This document shows positions 8,361-15,590 of a DNA stretch of 64,000 nucleotides, piece by piece. The stretch comes from Paucidesulfovibrio gracilis DSM 16080 (GTDB lineage: Bacteria > Desulfobacterota > Desulfovibrionia > Desulfovibrionales > Desulfovibrionaceae): assembly GCF_900167125.1 (NCBI RefSeq), contig NZ_FUYC01000010.1:1-64000 (forward strand). The letters run 5' to 3'. The position numbers and the translations under genes are program-made. The notes beneath the pieces were generated by a model, which was not told the DNA's origin, did no database searches, and saw only the letters and a list, made by a program, of their open reading frames with translations. Every line of letters starts with the position of its first letter. Positions within the stretch are counted from its first letter, which is position 1.

Positions 8361-9197
8361 TTACTCGAACCACTTGGCGTAGATTTCGTCGTACTTGCCG
8401 GAGGCCTTGACCTTGGCCAGCGCCTCGTTGAGGATCTGCACGGTCTGGGCGTCGCCTTTTTGTACGGCAAAGCCGAGGTATTCCTTCTTGTCGGTGTCGA
8501 TGATGAAGGCCAGGCTCAGCTGTTCCTTGTACCGCTCGTTCTGCAAGGCGTAGTCGTAGGCCACGGAATCGTCGCAGATGGCCGCGTCGATGCGTCCGTT
8601 GAAGAGGTCTTCCACGGCCAGGCCCACTTCGTCATAGCTCTTGGCCTCGGCGCCTTCGATGCTGCCCGCGGCAAAATAGCCGGTGGTGCCGATCTGCGCG
8701 CCAATGGATTTGCCGCTCAGGTCTTCCACCGAGTCGATGCCGGAATCCTTTTGCACGAGCACGCCCTGCTTGACCTCAAAGTAGGGATCGGAAAAGTCCA
8801 TCTTGGCCTTGCGTTCTTCAGTGATGGAGACCGAAGAGGCGATCACGTCGTACTTACCCGCGGCCAATCCGGCAAAGATGCCGTCCCAGGCCGTGTTTTT
8901 GATCACCGGGGTGAAGCCGCCGACCTCGCCCATGGCTTTGACCAGCTCGGGGCAGAAGCCGATGATGTTCTTGTCCGCATCCAGGAATTCCATGGGCGGC
9001 CAAGTGCAGTCCGAAGCAAAGACGATTTCCGGCATGGCCGGGGCTTCCTCGGCAGCCTGCTCAACGGTGGTTTCCGCGGTCTGCTCCTGCGCGGGGGCGC
9101 TTTCCTCGGCCTTTTTCTGTTCCGCCTGGCCGCAGCCAAGGGCGAACAGGACGGCCAGCGCCGCCATGACCACAAACAATTTCAAGCCGTGTCTCAT
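8361..9197 (-). CDS. Amino-acid ABC transporter substrate-binding lipoprotein (SBP_bac_3)
   Basis: A 278-residue family-3 solute-binding protein. It begins with a lipoprotein signal (MRHGLKLFVVMAALAVLFAL then GC, lipid on Cys-22), followed by a Glu/Ala-rich linker to about residue 50 and then the two-lobed domain starting IVFASDCTWPPMEF. Family marks include the GFCPELVKAMG segment, the central GKYDVIASSVSITEERK (ligand-contacting Arg) and GRIDAAICDD. It captures a polar amino acid outside the inner membrane. It is the first gene of the three-gene operon, behind a TTGACA-type promoter and a leader hairpin. Confidence 0.93.
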   Translation of the reverse strand: MRHGLKLFVVMAALAVLFALGCGQAEQKKAEESAPAQEQTAETTVEQAAEEAPAMPEIVFASDCTWPPMEFLDADKNIIGFCPELVKAMGEVGGFTPVIKNTAWDGIFAGLAAGKYDVIASSVSITEERKAKMDFSDPYFEVKQGVLVQKDSGIDSVEDLSGKSIGAQIGTTGYFAAGSIEGAEAKSYDEVGLAVEDLFNGRIDAAICDDSVAYDYALQNERYKEQLSLAFIIDTDKKEYLGFAVQKGDAQTVQILNEALAKVKASGKYDEIYAKWFE

Positions 9198-9225
9198 CTG
9201 GTCCCTCCATTTCTATCGGTCTGCA

Positions 9226-9244
9226 GCGGACCGATCCGGTCCGC
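9226..9244. repeat. Perfect inverted repeat in the leader of the ABC transporter operon
   Basis: GCGGACCG, three bases, CGGTCCGC: an 8-3-8 dyad lying 28 bases upstream of the binding-protein start codon and downstream of its promoter. It could be an mRNA hairpin or a repressor operator. Confidence 0.55.
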
Positions 9245-9301
9245 GTTGATTGGCCGCAATGTTTGGTTCGGTCGAATCGTCGTTGTCCGATTCGTATGGG
9301 G

Positions 9302-9330
9302 GTTATGGTATATCAGGCGCAAGTTGTCAA
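9302..9330 (-). promoter_or_regulatory. Sigma-70-type promoter of the amino-acid ABC operon
   Basis: On the minus strand a perfect -35 TTGACA (9330-9325), a 17-base spacer and a -10 CATAAC (9307-9302). The start codon is about 105 bases downstream. Confidence 0.5.
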
Positions 9331-9500
9331 TTTTTTTCATTCATTTTTGCAAAAAGGGTAGGGTTCGACGGGTCATAACTGAATGGTATTCAGAGTAGAA
9401 GGGGTAAATTCTGTTCACAAGGGGGCGAAGTGCCTAGGAAGGTGAAGATGGGTCGGAAGAAAAATCAGTTTACCGCATGAGGATAGCGGGTTGTTGAAGC

Positions 9501-9566
9501 CAAGACAAACCGGGCCGTCCCGCATGGCGGGGTGCGTGGAACTCCTGGCCGTCTTGCGTTTTTTTT
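9501..9566 (+). terminator. Terminator-like structure just upstream of the histidine kinase gene
   Basis: An outer stem CAAGAC (9501-9506)/GTCTTG (9551-9556) encloses an inner stem CCCGC/GCGGG (9519-9531) and is followed by CG and eight T residues (9559-9566). It ends 50 bases before the kinase start, so it could attenuate the two-component operon or end a short upstream transcript. Confidence 0.4.
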
Positions 9567-9615
9567 CGCCGGGGCATAGGGTCTAGCTCTCCATAAAAGG
9601 CTTTGAGAGAATCGC

Positions 9616-11028
9616 ATGGGTAGACTCAATCTCCGGCAGACCATTGTCATCGGGATCGCAATTTTCACGTTGGCGTTCGGTGGCATCGGACTTCTGTCCC
9701 TCTCCAACATCAATCAGTTGCAGCAGGAAATCGTTCTCGTTGAGCGGGCCGACGATCTGCGCAATTTGATTTTGGAAATCCGGCGTGAGGAAAAAAACTT
9801 TTTTCTCTACCGGGACCGATCCTTTTTCTTTGAAGGAAAGAAAAATCTGCAGGAGGCCGAAACCGCGCTCGACGCCCTGTTTCAGGAGATCGGCCGGGCC
9901 AGGGGGATGAACCACCGCGAGGCGCTCGAACAGGGAATCGTCCGGTACGGCGAGCTGCTGGCTGCGCTGGCCGAAATGGACGGGATGCCCGGGGAAAACG
10001 CTCCGCCCGTCCAGGCGCTGCGTGAGGCGGGCCAGCAGTTGGTGGAGCATTCCCGGGCCATTGCCGAGTTTGAGCGCGAGAGCGTGCTGCGGATCAATCA
10101 CAAATTACGCATGACCCTGATCGTCTCCATGGGCGTCGTTGCCATGGTGGTGTTCGCACTGGTGATTTTTGTTTCCAAGAGCATCCTGGGACCGTTGCGC
10201 CGGGTGCAGGACGCCACCCGCCGCATTGCTCAGGGAACGTTTGTGCCGCTTACGGTCAGGAACGGGCATGACGAGATTCAGCAGGTCTTCGTGGCCTTGA
10301 ATTCCATGGTCGAAGAACTCAAAAAGCGGCAAACCCAGCTCGTGCAGGCGCAAAAATTATCCTCCATCGGTACGCTGGCTTCCGGTATCGCCCATCAGCT
10401 CAACAACCCACTGAACAATATTTCCACCTCGGCCCAGATTCTTGCGGAGGAAACAGCCGGACAGAGCGATTTTTCGGACAAGATGCTCGGCAACATCACC
10501 CAGGAGACCGTGCGAGCCAGGGACATCGTCAAAGGGCTGCTGGAATTTTCACGGCATAAGGATTTTTCTCCTGCCCCCTATCCCATCGCCTCGGTGGTGG
10601 AGAGCGCGGTGCGGCTTGTTTCAAGCCAGATTGGTCCGAAAATCACGGTGAATCTGGACCTTCCCGGCAACGTGACTCTATTGGTGGACCGGCAGCGGTT
10701 GCAGGAGGCGTTCATCAACCTGCTCATCAATGCCACCCAGGCCATCGGCGGTGAGGAAGGCGTCATCGACATCAAGACCTACCCGGAAAACGGGCATGAG
10801 GTCATCGTGATTTCGGACACTGGAGAGGGAATGTCGCCGGACACCCTGCAGCGGATTTTCGATCCGTTTTTTTCGACCAAGGAAGTGGGCCAGGGAACAG
10901 GGCTAGGACTGTTCATCGTCTACGGCATTGTGGAAAAGCACGGCGGAACCATTCGGGTTGAATCCATGCCGAACCAGGGGACGACTTTTTACATCAAGCT
11001 GCCTTTGGCTGCGGAGGACGCGGCATGA
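9616..11028 (+). CDS. Membrane sensor histidine kinase (NtrB-like, HAMP)
   Basis: A 470-residue sensor kinase: helix 1 (about residues 8-30), a periplasmic, probably four-helix-bundle sensor (31-163, with a basic/aromatic REEKNFFLYRDRSFFF segment), helix 2 (166-187), HAMP (188-240), HisKA with His-260 in SGIAHQLNNP, and HATPase_c with NLLINATQAI (N-box), SDTGEGM (G1) and GTGLGLFI (G2). It should phosphorylate the NtrC-type regulator encoded next, whose start overlaps its stop by 4 bases (ATGA). The signal is unknown. The receiver-Lon protein encoded just beyond is another possible phosphoacceptor. Confidence 0.92.
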   Translation: MGRLNLRQTIVIGIAIFTLAFGGIGLLSLSNINQLQQEIVLVERADDLRNLILEIRREEKNFFLYRDRSFFFEGKKNLQEAETALDALFQEIGRARGMNHREALEQGIVRYGELLAALAEMDGMPGENAPPVQALREAGQQLVEHSRAIAEFERESVLRINHKLRMTLIVSMGVVAMVVFALVIFVSKSILGPLRRVQDATRRIAQGTFVPLTVRNGHDEIQQVFVALNSMVEELKKRQTQLVQAQKLSSIGTLASGIAHQLNNPLNNISTSAQILAEETAGQSDFSDKMLGNITQETVRARDIVKGLLEFSRHKDFSPAPYPIASVVESAVRLVSSQIGPKITVNLDLPGNVTLLVDRQRLQEAFINLLINATQAIGGEEGVIDIKTYPENGHEVIVISDTGEGMSPDTLQRIFDPFFSTKEVGQGTGLGLFIVYGIVEKHGGTIRVESMPNQGTTFYIKLPLAAEDAA

Positions 11029-12356
11029 TGGACGCGTCCATCCTGGTCATCGAGGACGAGCGCATCGCCCGTGAGAACCTGACCCACGTTTTGACCAGCG
11101 CCGGGCATCGGGTCACGGCTATGGTCTCGGCCGAGGAAGGACTCCGCGAGCTGGAACAGCAGGAGTACGAGCTTGTTGTTACCGACCTGATGTTGCCGGG
11201 CATGAGCGGTATGGAACTACTCAAGCGGGTGCGGGAGCGTTTTCCCGCGGTGATGGTCATTATGGTCACCGGGTATGCCACCGTGGCCAATGCAGTGGAG
11301 GCCATGCAAAAAGGCGCTCACTCCTACATCGCCAAACCGATCAAGCTCGATGAATTGCGGCTTCAGGTGGAGCGCGCCCTGGAACAACGCGCCCTTTCCG
11401 TGGAGGTGCTGCGGCTGCGTAAGCTGGTTGCCGAAGGCAAATCCGACTTTCCCCTGGTGGGGCAGAGTGAACCACTGATCAGGCTTAAAGACACGGTGCG
11501 GCAACTGGCCCAGATGAATTGCAATGTACTTATTCAGGGCGAGACCGGCACGGGGAAGGAACTCATCGCCCAGGGCATCCATCAGCTCAGTCGGCGCGCT
11601 GACGAGCGGTTCATGGCCATTAATTGCGGCACGTTTACGGCGGAGCTGATGGACAAGGAGCTGTTTGGACATGAAAAGGAAGCCTTTACCGGGGCGAACC
11701 GGGGGCAAAAAGGCATTCTTGAGGCCGCGGACGGTGGGACGGTTTTTTTCGATGAAATCGGCGAGCTGGAGCTAACCATGCAGGTCAAGCTGCTTCGGGT
11801 GCTCCAGGAACGCAATTTTTTGCGCGTGGGCGGGGTAAAGGAAATTCCGGTGGACATCCGTGTCGTGGCGGCCACCAACTGCGACCTGCGCGAATTGGTG
11901 GAACGCGGCACCTTTCGCCAGGATCTCTACTACCGGCTTAATGTGGTCACGCTCCAGGCGCCGCCCCTGCGGGAACATCGTGAGGATATCCCGATCCTCA
12001 TTGGTCATTTTTTGGAAAAGCACCGCCAGCCCGGGCAAACCGTGCGTTCCATTGCCCAGGATACGCTGGACATTTTGATGCGTTATCCCTTTCCGGGTAA
12101 TGTGCGGGAATTGGAGAACCTGGTGCAGCGCGCTTTGGCTCTGGGCCAGGGGCCGTCCTTTACCCCGGATTTGTTGCCGGTGGAGATCGGCAACGCCCGG
12201 ACCGAGGCGTCATTTTCCACTCTGGAAGGTGTGGAAAAAGCGCACATCCGCAAGGTGCTGGCCGCTTCCGGTGGCAACAAGACGCAGGCGGCCCGCGTCC
12301 TCGGTATCGACAGGGTGTCTCTTTGGCGGAAGATCAAGCGGTTCGGTCTGGAATAG
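11025..12356 (+). CDS. Sigma-54-dependent response regulator (NtrC family) with variant GAFTGA loop
   Basis: A 443-residue enhancer-binding protein: receiver domain (1-120, acceptor Asp-54 in VVTDLMLPG, Lys in IAKPIK), AAA+ domain with Walker A GETGTGKE (172-179) and Walker B TVFFDEIGEL, and a Fis-type helix-turn-helix at the C-terminus (NKTQAARVLGIDRVSLWRKI). The loop that touches sigma-54, normally GAFTGA, reads EAFTGA (Glu-219 for Gly); the invariant Thr and second Gly remain. It pairs with the preceding kinase gene. Candidate targets in the window are the sigma-54-like sites at 14884 and 40164. Its 3' end overlaps the convergent receiver-Lon gene by 23 bases. Confidence 0.93.
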   Translation: MMDASILVIEDERIARENLTHVLTSAGHRVTAMVSAEEGLRELEQQEYELVVTDLMLPGMSGMELLKRVRERFPAVMVIMVTGYATVANAVEAMQKGAHSYIAKPIKLDELRLQVERALEQRALSVEVLRLRKLVAEGKSDFPLVGQSEPLIRLKDTVRQLAQMNCNVLIQGETGTGKELIAQGIHQLSRRADERFMAINCGTFTAELMDKELFGHEKEAFTGANRGQKGILEAADGGTVFFDEIGELELTMQVKLLRVLQERNFLRVGGVKEIPVDIRVVAATNCDLRELVERGTFRQDLYYRLNVVTLQAPPLREHREDIPILIGHFLEKHRQPGQTVRSIAQDTLDILMRYPFPGNVRELENLVQRALALGQGPSFTPDLLPVEIGNARTEASFSTLEGVEKAHIRKVLAASGGNKTQAARVLGIDRVSLWRKIKRFGLE

Positions 12357-14415
12357 CCGTGTCGCACAGGGCGATGTCGGCGGCTTCGTTTATTGTGGAA
12401 ACAAAGCGGATATCCAAGTTTCCCACCACGTCTTTTCCCAAGCTTTGCACCCGGGGGGCGCAGCCCTGGGGCAAGATTACCACGGAAAGCCCGGAGACCT
12501 GTGCGGCCATGAGTTTTTCACGGATGCCGCCCACGGGGAGCACCTCGCCCAGCAGGGAAAGCTCGCCCGTGGAGGCCACGTCCTGGCGAGCGGGGCGTCC
12601 GGTGAGCAATGAAAGCAGGGCAAGCGTGATAGCCATGCCCGCAGACGGTCCCTCTTTGGACACGGCTCCGGCCGGAATGTGGACGTGGATGTCGGCGGTG
12701 CTGTAAAAAATCGGATCAATCGCATATTCCCGGGCATGGCTACGGATGTAGCTCAAGGCGGTCTGGGCGGATTCGCGCAGTATCTCTCCCAGAGAGCCGG
12801 TCAGGAAGAGCTGCTTGTTGCCGTGCATGGCCGCCGCTTCCACAAAAATTATCTCCCCGCCATTTTCGGTCCAGACCAGACTGGTGGCCAGACCCACCTT
12901 GGGATTGGCCTGTGCCGCCGTAGCCGCAAAAGGCGGCGGTCCCAGGAGTTGAACCACGGTGTCCACATCAACGGACACGGCTTGATCCTTGCCGTTGGTC
13001 AGTACGCGCCTGGCCAGCTTGCGGCACAGGGAAGCCAGTTGTTGCCGCAGTCCGCGCAGCCCTGCCTCGCGGGTGTATCCACCCACGATCAGTTCCACAG
13101 CCGCCGGGGAAAGCGTGACCAATCGGTCGTCCAGCCCATGCTGGGCGAGTTGGTCAGGGACCAGATGGTTGGCGGCGATGTAGCGCTTTTCCTGAGGGGT
13201 GTAGCTGGAAAACTCGATGACTTCGAGCCGGTCCCGGAGCGGAGCGGGCAGCCGTTCCACCGTGTTGGCCGTACAGATGAACAGCACGCCGGAGAGGTCA
13301 AAGGGCAACCCCATGTAGTTGTCCACAAACGCGTGGTTCTGTTCAGGGTCGAGCATCTCCAGGAGCACGGCCGTGGCATCGCCCTGGAAGTTCTGAATCG
13401 CCTTGTCCACCTCGTCCAGCAGGATGACCGGGTTTTTGGACTGCACCTTGCGAATGCCTTGCAGAATGCGGCCTGGCATGGCTCCGACATAGGTTCTTCG
13501 ATGGCCGCGCAATTCGGCTTCGTCGCGCAGACCCGCCAGGGAGAGGCGGAAGAACTTCCGGCCCATGGCTTCAGCAATGGCCTTGCCTATGGAGGTTTTG
13601 CCTAAGCCCGGGGGACCGGTGAAACAAAGCACCGGGCCATGCAGATGTTGCGCCCGCAAGCTTTGCTTATAGAGGTCGGATACGTATTGCCGCAGTTTGG
13701 TCAGGTTCACGGGTTTGCCGAGGTATTGGTCCGCTCCCCGGCGCATGGCGGCCACCGCGGTCTTCACAGTGGCGTAGCCGGTGAGCATGATCACCTTGGT
13801 GTCCGGCCAGCGCTGCCGCAAAACCTGCAACAGCTCCATACCGTCCATTCCTTCCATCTTGAGGTCGGAAACAACGACGTCGGCCGGTTTCTTTTCCATG
13901 GCGGCCACGGCTTCAAGCCCGTTGCCCACGGCTTGCACCTCGTACCCGTCCGCTTCGAAAACGATGCTCAGATTTTCCCTGGCGATTTGTTCGTCGTCCA
14001 CGAGGAGAATGCGCGGTGTGTGAACGCCCCGAAGACTTTTTACCGCCAAGAATTCCAGAATGCGGTCCTTAACCCGTTGAAGTCCGTGGTGGCGGGCGTT
14101 GAGCACTTCTTCGGCGCGGAGGATGTCCAGGTCGTCGCGGGTGGTTTTGTCCCAGGGCAGTGAGAGGATGTACTCCAAATAGTTCCAACTGATGGAGTAT
14201 TCCGGAGAGGCCGGGTCCATGGCGTCGAGTCTGTCGCATTCGGCCAGTGCCGCTTCGAGCGGTTCGGTAGGGAGTCCCGCAGACTCGACACGCTCCCGGA
14301 GTGAGTCGTGTGCGGAAGGGGTAACCGTTTTAGGAACTTCCTTCGGTTTTTTAGATCGTTCCTGCCTCGTCCCGGCAGGCGGTTGCGATTGCTTTTTGCC
14401 GAACCATCCCAGCAT
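12334..14415 (-). CDS. Lon-type AAA+ protease with an internal response-regulator receiver domain
   Basis: A 693-residue fusion. Residues 1-40 are basic and probably disordered; 40-130 match the helical arm of Lon (SWNYLEYILSLPWD...GLQRVKDRILEFLAV). A complete receiver domain follows (134-255: Asp-140/141, acceptor Asp-184, Thr-212, Lys-234), then the Lon AAA+ module (Walker A GPPGLGKTS, 267-275; Walker B VILLDEVDK) and the S16 protease domain with Ser-591 in EGPSAGMA and Lys-634 in GGIREKL. The LonN substrate domain is missing. Start ATG 14415 has GGAGG nine bases upstream. Phosphorylation probably gates proteolysis or unfolding; the kinase encoded convergently next door is the obvious candidate partner. 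Confidence 0.92.
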   Translation of the reverse strand: MLGWFGKKQSQPPAGTRQERSKKPKEVPKTVTPSAHDSLRERVESAGLPTEPLEAALAECDRLDAMDPASPEYSISWNYLEYILSLPWDKTTRDDLDILRAEEVLNARHHGLQRVKDRILEFLAVKSLRGVHTPRILLVDDEQIARENLSIVFEADGYEVQAVGNGLEAVAAMEKKPADVVVSDLKMEGMDGMELLQVLRQRWPDTKVIMLTGYATVKTAVAAMRRGADQYLGKPVNLTKLRQYVSDLYKQSLRAQHLHGPVLCFTGPPGLGKTSIGKAIAEAMGRKFFRLSLAGLRDEAELRGHRRTYVGAMPGRILQGIRKVQSKNPVILLDEVDKAIQNFQGDATAVLLEMLDPEQNHAFVDNYMGLPFDLSGVLFICTANTVERLPAPLRDRLEVIEFSSYTPQEKRYIAANHLVPDQLAQHGLDDRLVTLSPAAVELIVGGYTREAGLRGLRQQLASLCRKLARRVLTNGKDQAVSVDVDTVVQLLGPPPFAATAAQANPKVGLATSLVWTENGGEIIFVEAAAMHGNKQLFLTGSLGEILRESAQTALSYIRSHAREYAIDPIFYSTADIHVHIPAGAVSKEGPSAGMAITLALLSLLTGRPARQDVASTGELSLLGEVLPVGGIREKLMAAQVSGLSVVILPQGCAPRVQSLGKDVVGNLDIRFVSTINEAADIALCDTAIPDRTA

Positions 14416-14717
14416 AGGTGTTTGCCTCCAACAGTGATGACTGCCCGGTTCATGGCGGGGCAGCGGCCGCAGCAGCACGGAATTCCAACATACCACGCCG
14501 TCAAGAGGTTGTTAAGGTTGCAGATCGCAACGCGAACTTCTCTCGCGTTGGATTGGGACACTTTGGGCAATGAAAGAACACGTTGCGAACTGCGGAATCC
14601 TTTTTCCCGTCGGGATCGGGCCGTGGAAAAAGAGCCTTTGCGGGGGCGCATTCCGTGTCCGCAGGCAGGGTGAATGCTTTCCGGCAGGGCATGTTGCGTT
14701 GTTCTTTGTTGCAGGAC

Positions 14718-14732
14718 GTTGCAATGTGCAAC
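14718..14732. promoter_or_regulatory. Candidate activator-binding dyad (GTTGCA-N3-TGCAAC)
   Basis: A perfect 6-3-6 palindrome, GTTGCA ATG TGCAAC. An extra GTTGCA half-site lies ten bases upstream (14708). The site is about 165 bases before the sigma-54-like promoter, a normal distance for an enhancer-binding protein. Confidence 0.45.
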
Positions 14733-14794
14733 ATGGAGTCGTGGCCACGGAGCCGCGCTGGTGTTGCCGTTTGAAGACCGATTAGAACAGCGGT

Positions 14795-14809
14795 GTTGCA
14801 AAATGCATC
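14795..14809. promoter_or_regulatory. Second GTTGCA-type dyad, imperfect
   Basis: GTTGCA AAA TGCATC repeats the 6-3-6 arrangement of the dyad at 14718 with one changed position in the right arm. The two sites are 77 bases apart, near seven helical turns, which would place them on the same DNA face. Confidence 0.4.
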
Positions 14810-14883
14810 GTTTGGAGGGACATTTTTGTGGGGCGTGTCGTTTTCTTTATGTTTTATCAGTAGGTTAAGATGCTGTTACGTTT

Positions 14884-14899
14884 TGGCATGCGTCTTGAT
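14884..14899 (+). promoter_or_regulatory. Sigma-54-like promoter upstream of the USP-SLC13-NhaB operon
   Basis: TGGCATG-N4-TTGAT compared with TGGCACG-N4-TTGCA: spacing is exact and the -24 GG is kept, but the -12 GC is GA and one -24 base differs. The first start codon is 55 bases downstream. Alone this is a weak match; the upstream dyads strengthen it. Confidence 0.35.
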
Positions 14900-14954
14900 T
14901 AACTCCTGGCAGCAAGAGGCAACATCTCCAACCTTTAGCGCTAAGGAGTGACGC

Positions 14955-15548
14955 ATGACCCTCTTCAGTGGAGTGAAAAAAGCGGTGGATACGTATTACG
15001 ATGCTGCATCCATGAAGCATTGCAACACTTGTCACGTGGGGGCATGGGTTGTCTGTCGCGAAGCCTACCTCATTGAGAAATCGGGAGAACATTCGATGAA
15101 GACATTTTTCAAACGGTTTGGCCGGAACCGCAAGGAAATGGTCACCGAAGCGCCCCTGACCACCGAAGCCGTTCGCTGTGATCAGCCTGAGTGCAAAATT
15201 CTCGTTGTGTGCCGTGGGCGGAGCTTCTCACGCGGCATTGCCGATTATGCCATCTCCATGGCGAGCAAAACCCGCAGCTCCCTTGTGGCGTTGAACCTGG
15301 ACGAGTCCGGGCGGGATTTTGCAGCGTTTTCCGATGAAGCGAGAAAGAATATTGAGTATTTTTCCTGCAAGGCATCGGATGCGGGACTGAACTTCAGCCA
15401 CGAAGTACGGCAGGGCAAAGAGGGTACTGTGGTGGCCCAACTGCATGAGAAGGAACCGTTCCGCTACGTCATGGACGATTCCGCAGCCGTCTGCCAGAGC
15501 CGGAGCACCATTCCCGTCTACACGCGAGCGACGTTGCAGGCCAAATAG
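14955..15548 (+). CDS. Universal-stress-protein-like protein
   Basis: The C-terminal 130 residues look like a degenerate UspA alpha/beta fold: CKILVVCRGRSFSRGIADYAISMASKTRSSLVALNLDE opens it in two parts (strand, helix, strand), and TIPVYTRA ends it; the usual ATP-binding G-2x-G-9x-G(S/T) signature is absent. Two starts compete. ATG 14955 has a strong AAGGAG six bases upstream and gives 197 aa with a cysteine-containing extension (HCNTCHVGAWVVC). ATG 15096 has GGGAG and gives 150 aa, the normal USP length. Placed immediately before an SLC13 permease gene, it probably modulates that transporter or its stress response. Confidence 0.7.
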   Translation: MTLFSGVKKAVDTYYDAASMKHCNTCHVGAWVVCREAYLIEKSGEHSMKTFFKRFGRNRKEMVTEAPLTTEAVRCDQPECKILVVCRGRSFSRGIADYAISMASKTRSSLVALNLDESGRDFAAFSDEARKNIEYFSCKASDAGLNFSHEVRQGKEGTVVAQLHEKEPFRYVMDDSAAVCQSRSTIPVYTRATLQAK

Positions 15549-15590
15549 CAATGCGCCGGCAACGTCGCAAACATGCCTGAAGGATATACT

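Larger units (their letters stand above)
9198..9615. other. Divergent intergenic region between the ABC operon and the two-component operon
   Basis: The 418 bases hold, from left to right: the ABC-operon leader hairpin, its promoter, an AT-rich stretch (9325-9350) and, near the kinase gene, a terminator-like structure. No reading frame in the region looks real. Confidence 0.5.
14416..14954. other. Intergenic regulatory region upstream of the USP-SLC13-NhaB operon
   Basis: This 539-base gap holds a hairpin (CAACGCGA/TCGCGTTG, 14528-14550), repeated GTTGCA half-sites between about 14708 and 14809, a sigma-54-like promoter at 14884-14899 and the ribosome site AAGGAG at 14943. Short frames on both strands lack coding character. 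Confidence 0.45.
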
